Assembly (NCBI GenBank): GCA_018894105.1
Contig: CM032131.1
Location: forward strand, 1,266,501 to 1,330,500
Reading direction: 5' to 3'
DNA length: 64,000 nt
Origin: Jacaranda mimosifolia
Taxonomy: Eukaryota; Streptophyta; Magnoliopsida; Lamiales; Bignoniaceae
Shown here: in pieces, positions 23,500 to 31,635 of the stretch
Layout: every line of letters starts with the position of its first letter
Numbering within the stretch: position 1 is the stretch's first letter
Translations under genes and position numbers: made by a program
The notes under the pieces: generated by a model
Told to the model about the DNA's origin: nothing
Seen by the model: the letters and a program-made list of their open reading frames with translations, nothing else
Database searches by the model: none

Positions 23500-24707
23500 T
23501 ATTTGAGCTAAGGTACCTTAGCCGATGATGAAAAGCAGGCTCGTAAACTGAAAAGCTTAGCGCCCAAATATGCGCTGGACAATCATGGACAGTTGTATAG
23601 AAGATCGATCGCAGGACCGCCGCTCAGATGTTTAGATCCCGACCAAGCGAATGAAGTGCTGCAGGAAATACATGCAGACATCTGCGGAAACCACTCGGGA
23701 GGCCAGGCCCCGGCACATAAGATCACACGATATGGGTATTTCTGGCCGACTTTGTTGAAGGATTCTGTTGACTTTGCTAGGAAATGCCCATCTTGTCAAG
23801 TACATTCGAACATGCAACACCAACCAGCCGCACCAATGATAAATGTTGATATTGCTTGGCCATTCGACCAGTGGGGCATCGACATAGTCCGCGCACTCCC
23901 AAAGACCACCGGCTAGCGGAAATTTATCATAGTGGCCGTTGAGTACTTCACAAAATGGGTGGAAGCCGAAGCAGTACCAAAGATCACTGATGCGGCCACA
24001 AGAGTTTCATTTGGAAGAATATTGTTTGCCGTTTCAGGTTGCCTAAAGTCCTCATCTCAGATAACGACACCTAATTCCAAAGCAAAAACACAAGAAGATG
24101 GTGCGAGACCTTGGGCATTACGCAGCACTTCACTTCAGTGGGAAATCCGTAAGCCAATGGACAGACCGAAGTGACTAACAGGACTGTCCTCGATCACATT
24201 AAGAGCCGAATAGAGGGGACGGGAACCAGCTGGGCGGACGACCTCCCGGGAGTCCTTTGGGCCTACAGAACCATCCCTCGAATAGCCACAGGTCAAAGCC
24301 CGTACAACCTAGTTTATGGATCCGAAGCAGTGGTCCCGTCAGAACTAATCCAGCACACCGCTAGAGTGATCCATTACAATCTAACAGCAAATACATCAGA
24401 GAGGGCACTGGACCTAACAACTATAGATGAGAAGCGCCTAGCGGCTTACAACAGAATGCAGAGGTACTGCTCAAAGATGGCGGACCGCTATAACAAATCG
24501 GTACGTTCGTGAAATTTCAAGGTGGGTGATCTTGTCTTAAAGAAAGTGGAAGTGTCGAGGCCCGTTGGCAAGCTTGACCCAAAGTGGGAAGGACCGTACT
24601 CAGTCATCAAAGTGTCTAAAAACAACACCTATCGATTAGCGGATACTGCAAGACGCGAGCTGCCTCGACCATGGAATGCTGTAAATCTAAAAAAGTTCTT
24701 TGTATGA
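23500..24707 (+). pseudogene. Integrase of Tat-B, frameshifted
   Basis: The N-terminal zinc region is at 23668-23800 (EIHADICGNHSGG to CPSCQ, an HHCC arrangement). The core's first Asp is in WGIDIVRAL (about 23874); TAG at about 23914 is CAG in Tat-C. A one-base loss near 24000 relative to Tat-C shifts the frame, and the SDNG segment reads SDND followed by a stop. QTEVTNRTVLDH supplies the Glu region (about 24160-24195). The C-terminal domain 24522-24707 (GDLVLKKVEV, WEGPYSVIKV, NAVNLKKFFV) ends at TGA 24705. It is non-functional. Confidence 0.9.
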
Positions 24708-24786
24708 ACTGTTCATTGGCATCTGTTGTATTGATTAAAGAACAATCAAGTTCCATCATGATTACAAAGCACGACACGACTGCAAT

Positions 24787-25320
24787 AAAACCTTAGTCGA
24801 CCCCGTAGTCGACGAAAGGCTTAAACTCAACAAGTCAAGGCGAAGAGCCGCGACTACCTTAGTCGACCCCGACCCGTAGTCGACGAAAGGCTTAAACTCA
24901 TCAAGTCAAGGCGAAGAGCCGCGACCGCCTTAGTCGACCCCGTAGTCGACGAAAGGCTTAAACTCAACAAGTCAAGGCGAAGAGCCGCGACCACCTTAGT
25001 CGACCCTGTAGTCGACGAAAGGCTTAAACTCATCAAGTCAAGGTGAAGAGTCGCGACCACCTTAGTCGACGAAAGGCTTAAACTCAACAAGTCAAGGCGA
25101 AGAGCCGCGACCACCTTAGTCGACCCCGTAGTCGGCGAAAGGCTTAAACTCATCAAGTCAAGGCGAAGAGCCGCGACCACCTTAGTCGACCCCGTAGTCG
25201 ACAAAAGGTTTAAACTCAACAAGTCAAGGCGAAGAACCGCGACCACCTTAGTCGACCCCGTAGTCGACGAAAGGCTTAAACTGATCAAGTCAAGGCGAAA
25301 AGCCACGACCACCTAAGGCG
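24787..25320 (+). repeat. 66-bp tandem array of Tat-B, alternating in pairs
   Basis: About eight units of 66 bp (one is 54 bp), each with CCTTAGTCGACCCCGTAGTC, GACGAAAGGCTTAAACTC and AAGTCAAGGCGAAGAGCCGC. Successive units alternate between ACTCAACAAG and ACTCATCAAG, so the true period is a 132-bp dimer. Because 66 is divisible by 3, a 152-codon frame stays open on the minus strand; I treat it as an artefact. Confidence 0.95.
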
Positions 25321-25617
25321 GCCCTATGGTTGCCGAAAATTCCCAACAAAGTGACATCGAAGTCCCTGAGGCAGGATCACAAAGTCGACGTCACACTTCG
25401 CAGAAAAGCCACTAAGGCTCGAAGTCGAGCCCCATCGACAAATTCAATTTACACTTCGCTAATTATAAATGGCAATAGAGTTCAACCTATCTGGCAACAG
25501 CTTAAAGCAACGTTCGAAAGTCAACAGCTGGCCGATGAAGGGCAACAAACTTTATTTCATTCTTGAAAAGCCTCAATGAGGCATGTACATCAAAAAAAAA
25601 AACAAATATTAGAAGCC
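25321..25617 (+). other. Spacer between the Tat-B array and the opposite-strand gene
   Basis: Non-coding; the 3' untranslated DNA of both the sense polyprotein and the opposite-strand gene would overlap here. It includes a poly-A run at about 25592-25601 and AAAAGCCTCA...GAGGCATGTACATC, a segment also present in Tat-C near 45728-45755. Confidence 0.6.
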
Positions 25618-28071
25618 CTAGCTAGAACTGCCAGACCCTTCGATTGGTAACGCGGGAGCAGGAGCAGACGGGGGCTCAGGCGGTGCCATTGCAACGGGCA
25701 CGGCCGCAGTGACTGGGCGAGAGGGGCTGGCGGCAGAAGGCATAAATAGCCATTTGGTGGCCGGGAAGAAAGAGGCAATGTTGGCCCGGCCCTCCGAGAT
25801 TTCATAGGCGAGGTCGCCGGCGAACTCGAACTCCTGACCTACCTCCTTCACTTTCTTTTGGAGGTCTGCTTTTTGCCTCTCTTCAGGAGTCATGTCGGTC
25901 TCCCCCGCTGCCCCTACCCCGGCTTCAGCCTCGTCAACCTCTTCATCACCAATTGGGCGCAGCTGCTCATCGAAAGCAAGGCCCATCTTCGAGCGATCTT
26001 CATCGCTAACCGCATAGCCCATGTGCCGCATTTGTGCAATAGCCTTGTTAAAGGCACTTCGGGCATTGTCCAGGGCCAACACCACGCTCACATCCTGAAA
26101 GGCGGGGCTCACCATGAACTGTTGCACCGCCTCCGTGCGGATCTCCGGAACTACCCGCTCGAACTCCGTCCTGGCCTCGACCAGGCGCTCGCCTCGACCA
26201 GCCGCCAGACCAAATTCGTAGGCGACATGGATGTCCAGTTTGAGTTTTTTCAGCTTCGCCTCTATCTTTGTCTGCTCAGTCACCGCCAGCAGGACTTGTC
26301 GGTCTTTCGCCTCCATTATTTCGACGTATTTGGCATTCTCCTTCTGCACTTTCTCGAGCCGTAGTTGGGATGACTCCAGCTGGGCCTTCAACATCTCGGC
26401 ATCGCCGCCAGCGTCCAACTGTTCACGATCAGCGAGCGCTAGCTCGGAGCGGCGGTAAAAATTATAGGCGATTTGCCCGACCTGAAACATAAAAGTCATT
26501 ACTATCTATGCAGGGAAAATCGATTACACAAGTTTACAGCTTATGAGATCTTACCATGTTCGCGTGATACGCGAGCTCGCAAAGCGCCCCGGGCTGACTC
26601 AGGCCCATTATCCTTTTCTGGTCAGCCAGAAACTGACCAGCCAACAACCATTTCAAGGGGTCGACCCCAGTTGGCCTAGATCCATGCATATAGGACGAGT
26701 CGTCCAGGAGTAGGCTAGGGTCCGACCCGAAACGAGGAGACGGGAACTTCCTCAGGCTGAATAAGGTCTCTGCACCTCGATCCCCGAAGAGATCGTTTCC
26801 CGTCGGCATCCCCGACCCCGCGCTCTTCGACTTTCCTTTTTCCTCGCCAGCAGCAATCCTTTTGGGCGGGGGTCCACTCTGTTCGCCCATGGGTCTTTTT
26901 CCCCGACCCGCGACTCTCTCGACCGCTACTACTCGACCAGGCGAAGGGGTCGGGGATGGCGCAGTAGCCGCCGCTGGTCGGCGAGGCTCGTCGCCTCCAG
27001 TCGACACTTGTCGAGATGCAGCACCTTGTTTGTGCTGTCGGTTCCTTTCAGCGCGAGCCACTGCATCACTCCTTGCGCGGTTCATGATTTCGTCCCGGTC
27101 TGCAAGGAACAAACACAGTAGATGTCAAATACAGAAATGAACGTAGCTAAACAACAAAGCATGGCACACATTTCATCTACATATCTTATAGTCATATGCA
27201 AAATTTAGAGGGGCTGGCGACAACCCAGCCAGCACTAATTGCTGCTCCTCGAGGAACACAGTGGCCTTCACGGGACCAAACCCGACTAGATCTCTCGCGA
27301 AGGTGTTTGGCCAAGTAGGAGTGCGATTCCCTGGTATCTCAACCTGACCACCCAACCACTCTCGAGGAATGTCAAACCCTCCTTCACTCGAACGAAGAAA
27401 TAACGTTTCTTCCACTCCTGCCCATATGAAGAAGAGGGAGCCACGAGAAACTTGCGGCGAGGTGGAGCAGTCAGATAGTAAAAGCCCGACTCCTCGGAAC
27501 TACCAAATTTTCGTGACATGCACAGATAGAAGAGGTTGGAAAATTTTTTGAAACTGGGGGCCTGATCGAACAGATGCATCAAAACTAAGAAACTGCAGAG
27601 GGTGGCAAAGCAGTTGGGTAATAATTGAGTTATGCACACTCGAAGACCCCTAAGCAGACCTATCATACTATCACCTAAGGGGAACCTCAACCCACATTTT
27701 AGTGCATCCTCGAACACTGTTATGCAACCGGCGGGAGCGCGGTGCATTCGAACAGGAGGCCCGGGGGTTAATAGTTGATATTCGGGAGGAATATGGTAAA
27801 GCTCCCTCAGGCACACCAAATCCGTAGGAGTCATTACGGAAACTATCTCACTATAGTGGTCCGGGGTGAATAATCGCCCACGAGAAAGGGGTACCTGGCT
27901 AGGCCCAACTTCCTCACCATGCGCACCACTCAAGCTCCCGGAGCTCGAGCTGCTTGAACCGGAACCACCGCCGGACAACCCACCAGAAGGAGCAGGAAAC
28001 TCCCTACGCCCCTCAGACAGAGTGGCCTCACTGCCCCCCTGGCTACCCTCAGAACTGAATAACCCAAGCAT
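25618..28071 (-). CDS. Opposite-strand gene of Tat-B, three exons, one frameshift
   Basis: Start ATG at 28071 (MLGLFSSEG); exon 1 to 27181, intron 27180-27100 (GTAGAT...TTGCAG), exon 2 27099-26555, intron 26554-26482 (GTAAGA...TTTCAG), exon 3 26481-25618 (TAG). Exon 1 has a Ser-rich acidic N-terminus, then CITVFEDAL, LLRGLRVCITQLLPNCF and EWKKRYFFVRV, like the plant 'putative gypsy type transposon' family. Exon 2 is basic and Pro/Ser-rich; exon 3 starts VGQIAYNFYRRSE and is coiled-coil, then Pro/Ala-rich. The function is unknown. A one-base deletion near 27390 (shared with Tat-C, absent in Tat-D) splits exon 1 into two frames. A TATA box is upstream at 28270. Confidence 0.75.
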
Positions 28072-28269
28072 CTTCTTCAAAAGAAAAATAAAGCGAAAGG
28101 ATTCGGAGAAACGAAGAGCCGGAGGAGCACTTACTGGATACGAAGGTTAAGTCCACAAAATTTGCGAAGCGAATGCAAAGTTTAGGGAGTCTTGCAGCGA
28201 AAGATATCTCCTAAATGTTCTTGGAAATTTTAAAGCGGTAAAAGTAAAAATGGGCAGAATTACATTAAG

Positions 28270-28278
28270 TATTTATAG
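28270..28278 (-). promoter_or_regulatory. TATA box of the Tat-B opposite-strand gene
   Basis: The minus strand reads CTATAAATA, then 20-40 bases further ATTTTTACTTTTACCGC. The same TATA and downstream block occur in Tat-C (48407-48415) and Tat-D (51195-51203). It lies about 200 bp from the start codon, between the polypurine tract and the gene. Confidence 0.65.
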
Positions 28279-28477
28279 GAACGGGGACGCGGTTTCCCAA
28301 GCGTCCAGGCGCGGTTACCCAAACATCGGCATTAATGGATGGAGACGTTACGCCGCCCCACGCGCGCCACAATGTAACCGCTCAGCAAGCGCGTAATACT
28401 CTAACAGGTTTTCAAAAACCCTGGTCGATGTTCGCTACTTCCCAATGCCGCTCGTCGATTCTCTGTTTGGCCTTGCG

Positions 28478-28492
28478 AAGTGGGGGGACTCA
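28478..28492 (+). promoter_or_regulatory. Polypurine tract of Tat-B
   Basis: AAGTGGGGGGACTCA lies immediately before the 3' LTR. The same motif precedes the 3' LTR in Tat-C (48602-48617) and, reversed, in Tat-D (50988-51005). It primes plus-strand DNA synthesis. Confidence 0.85.
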
Positions 28493-29151
28493 TGATATAG
28501 GATGGCCCACAATGGCCCAAATCAGCGAGGCCCAACACCCAATCAACGGCACAGGACCTAAGTGACTCGTCGACCATGTTCGACCAATCCACAAGGCGCT
28601 CCATGGCCCTCGGAGTTGCTCGACCGTTATCGACCCCTACTCTCGTCGATTCTCAGGTCGATCCCTGCACAGTACTCTGCCACCGCATTAAATGCGTTGA
28701 CTGGCAACACGCCTCCGCATTAATGGCGCATGCCCTCCCCTCACCGTCTGACACAGCAGACGCTGCAACAGTGTGTCATCTTGTCTTGCAGCATAAAAGG
28801 ACATCCAGTTGACAATATTCAAACGGGGGAATTGACCGATTACCCCCGGCCAGAGGCTGGAGGTCCCTAGGGTAAGCCAAGGGCTTCCCTGACATTTTCC
28901 GCAAGGGAGAAGAATATAAAAACCCCTCAATCTTGCCTCTCACAGGTATGCACTCATACATTCAAAAGCCCCTACATTCAGCTGCTCGATTAAAAAGGTC
29001 GAATATATACTGATTTGAGCGTCGGAGGGCCTAAGCCGAGGGCCATTCGACTAGCCTAACGTTTGCTGTGATTGCAGGATTTCAATCCCAAACCAATTCA
29101 GAAGATCAATACCACGGATCCGTATCCATCATCGAAATCGAACCCTCATCA
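28493..29151 (+). repeat. 3' LTR of Tat-B
   Basis: 659 bp, TGATATAGG...CTCATCA. It is complete at its right end, followed by the CATAT target-site duplication. Confidence 0.95.
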
Positions 29152-29310
29152 CATATATTTAAATTTATATATATTGAGTATATATCAAAATTAGATATGG
29201 CGTTACATAGATGAATTAATATATTCTTTTACATTGATATTAAAATAAATATTAATAGAATATTATACATAAAAATATATTAGAATAATAAAAAAATAAT
29301 TTTTTCATAC
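29152..29310 (+). repeat. Remainder of the fourth 316-bp unit, beyond Tat-B
   Basis: It continues the unit interrupted at 18487 (ATATTTAAATTTATATATAT onward) and ends near AATAAAAAAATAATTTTTTC, without the final TA/GT tract. Together with 18345-18487 it makes a unit of about 300 bp, so Tat-B inserted into the array. Confidence 0.9.
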
Positions 29311-30634
29311 CACTGTCACATAATAAATATACTTCAAATATAATAAAATATCACTTTATTCATATATATAATTATTTATATAAAAAACATTTAATATATA
29401 CTTAATATAAATGTAAAATAAAATAAAATAACTTACTTTTAATCCAGACAAATGCAAAATGCATAGAAAATTCAAAGGCTGGAATCCTATCAACTGAACA
29501 CAGACAAACCAATGGTACGGTGAAATTATAATTGCACGAAATCAATTGTAGAAAATATCATGAAGAAATGTTAAAAAAGAAGATAAAATAATAAAAATAA
29601 AACTAAAAACAAAAAGGGCAAAGTGGCGGCCCGCCGCCCGCGGGTTGCAGGGTTTGCGTGCCAAACAAGCCAAATTTTTGTCAGGCCACGTTTCGTGGTC
29701 CGTGCTGCAGTGTGACGGGAGGAGTACTCCAGTAGCAGTGCTCCATGTGCCGCTACCAGAATATAATGCACGCACCAATCACCATTCGTTTTGGATGTGG
29801 GTGGCTTTCAATCATCATCCGCTGTTTCTCTCTCTAGAAGCCGCCCCCATTTCGACTGGTAAAATAATACTCATATTCATGGGTATTCATGGATATCTAA
29901 AAATTTATGAATAAAGAGTTTTATACTGTCAATCAATAAAATGAGGATAATTTTACTCATATTTAAATTGCCTGTTCTTTTTTTGCTCAACTCGTGCCCA
30001 TGGGTTGTCCTTGTGTATATATATATATATATTATGTTTTTCAAATTTTTAATCTTACTTTTAATTCTTAAATTTTACAAATTAAAAAATTATAACATAT
30101 TAATACCATAGAGCAATACCTCAAAATTATGTATAACAAAAAACCCTTCTCAAATAGCAATTGCCTTGTAGTCAACTGATAAATAATTTATTGTGCATAT
30201 TTTCATAGATGTAACATCTTTTTTTACAAAGACAACAATGTTTGAGTGATTTAAATTTGAACTTTTAAATATAATGTACTTTAAATTTGATAGATTTTGA
30301 ATATTTAAATTGTAAGTATTAAATTAATTTCCAAAAAAAAAAAAAGTTGTAAGTATTAAACTACAACGTTATTAATATGTTTTAAGTACTTATTCAATTT
30401 ATTCATTTATTTATTTTTTAATTTTATCTGGTTAATATTTTAGTGACACCACGTAAGTTACAAGGTGGATATTAATTTACTTTTTAGATATTAAAAAAAT
30501 AAAAAATTATTACAGATACCTACGGGTTACTCATTACTGTGGGTAAAATTACTCAACCCATGATTAACATTCATTGGGTTACCTATCATGGGTACCCAAT
30601 TACTAGGTCTACCCCATTCCACACCTACATTTTA
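29311..30634. other. AT-rich intergenic DNA with a possible MITE remnant
   Basis: 29615-29770 is a GC-rich block of unknown origin. From about 29857 to 30625, subterminal sequences ACTCATATTCATGGGTATTC (left) and, inverted, GAGTAACCCGTAGGTATCTG (right) suggest the remnant of an hAT-like MITE ending near TTCCACACCTA. The left end is not convincing. No coding sequence was recognised. Confidence 0.35.
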
Positions 30635-30994
30635 GAGCCCGTTTGGTTTTATTTTCATTTTTATTTTCTATTTTCATCATTTCTAAAATTTGAAAGGTTA
30701 GTTAGTGAAATAAGTTCAAATAATTTTGTATTTGGATGAATTATTAAAAAGTAATGATTATATTAATTTTAATAAGTCGTAAGTGGAGACAGGTAGAAAT
30801 AATAGAATAGAAAGATAAGATATATACGTTATTAGGAGAAAATATATAGATTATTAGATAATGTGTTTTGAAAATGAAAATGAAAATAAAAATAAAAATA
30901 ATGTTAGGTGAAAATGTATAAAAAATAATGTGTTTTATTTTTTAAATAGTAAAAAATATGAAATTGGGGTGTGGAAATGAAATCAATCGGGCTC
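30635..30994. mobile_element. PIF/Harbinger-like MITE
   Basis: The 360-bp element has inverted ends GAGCCCGTTTGGTTTTATTT and (inward from the right) GAGCCCGATTGATTTCATTT. It is flanked by TTA (30632-30634) and TCA (30995-30997), which fits a 3-bp PIF/Harbinger duplication with one mutation. The interior is AT-rich with AAAATGAAAATGAAAATAAA repeats. It has no coding capacity. Confidence 0.65.
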
Positions 30995-31457
30995 TCAATG
31001 CTTTGCCTAGTATGAAAAAAAACCTTGCAGAAAAGTGGGCAGGAGAATGTAGTCTATAAATTCAAGAAACCATCATGTATTTATTACTCTAAGCAATTAT
31101 TTAATTAAAATTAATAATTTTGATGCATTTGATGTATGAGTTAAAATTTTTATATTGTTGATAAATAAAAATATTTAATTATTTTCTTTTTTTTAAAAAA
31201 ATGATATATTTCTTTAAATTTTTACAAAAAAGAATTACAATGAAATGGTAATTGTAAAGCATAAAATATGTGAGCTTAGAATTAGATTTTAGTTATTGCA
31301 TGAGTTTTAGCTATGAGCGTTAGAAAAAAATCTGAGGGCATGTTAGGCATATCATTCGAAAAAATATCAAAAGGAGGTATATAGTTTATTAATAATAAAA
31401 ATAAAAGAAAAATTAGAAAAAAGTTGCTTTGTAGGCCTACAGGCTTAATTGTCTTGT
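30995..31457. other. AT-rich upstream region of the host gene
   Basis: No gene seen. The short minus-strand frame at 31282-31497 crosses the promoter motifs and has no family resemblance. Confidence 0.5.
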
Positions 31458-31517
31458 TGGGCTTACATTGGGCTACGTATTGGGCTGATTGACCCATAAA
31501 TGAAAAATGAAGCCCAT
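31458..31517 (+). promoter_or_regulatory. Cluster of TGGGCT (site II-like) promoter motifs
   Basis: TGGGCT occurs at 31458, 31469 and 31481, and in the reverse orientation (AGCCCAT) at 31511-31517, 120-180 bp before the start codon. Such TGGGCY clusters are bound by TCP factors and are typical of housekeeping or dividing-cell genes in plants. No good TATA box is evident; a pyrimidine-rich leader (31556-31632) follows. Confidence 0.6.
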
Positions 31518-31635
31518 CCTGTCTTTCAAACTCATAAAAGTTAAAACCAAAAATGGTCCTCTCATTTTCCCTCTCTTCAGTAATTTCTAGCTTCTGTTCG
31601 TCTCTATTCTTCTAGTTTCTCTCTACTCCATTATC

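Larger units (their letters stand above)
18488..29151 (+). mobile_element. Tat-B: full-length Ty3/gypsy (Tat clade) LTR retrotransposon
   Basis: It is 10,664 bp long. LTRs are 18488-19144 and 28493-29151; the element starts TGATATAGGATGG and ends CTCATCA. A perfect 5-bp duplication CATAT flanks it (18483-18487 and 29152-29156). Order: LTR, gag, protease, RT, RNase H, second RNase H, integrase (to 24707), a 66-bp tandem array, an opposite-strand gene (28071 to 25618), polypurine tract and LTR. The primer binding site is missing through a 23-bp deletion. Gag-pol has several stops and at least one frameshift, so it is non-autonomous now. By eye the LTRs differ at about 34 sites. Confidence 0.95.

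Noticed and set aside
24854..25312. 152-codon minus-strand open frame of repeated Ser/Leu-rich units
   Set aside because: It lies wholly in the 66-bp array; the frame stays open only because the unit length is divisible by three. No such frame exists at the same place in Tat-C.
24787..25320. Regularly spaced repeats considered as a CRISPR array
   Set aside because: Units are contiguous without unique spacers, and the context is a plant retrotransposon.
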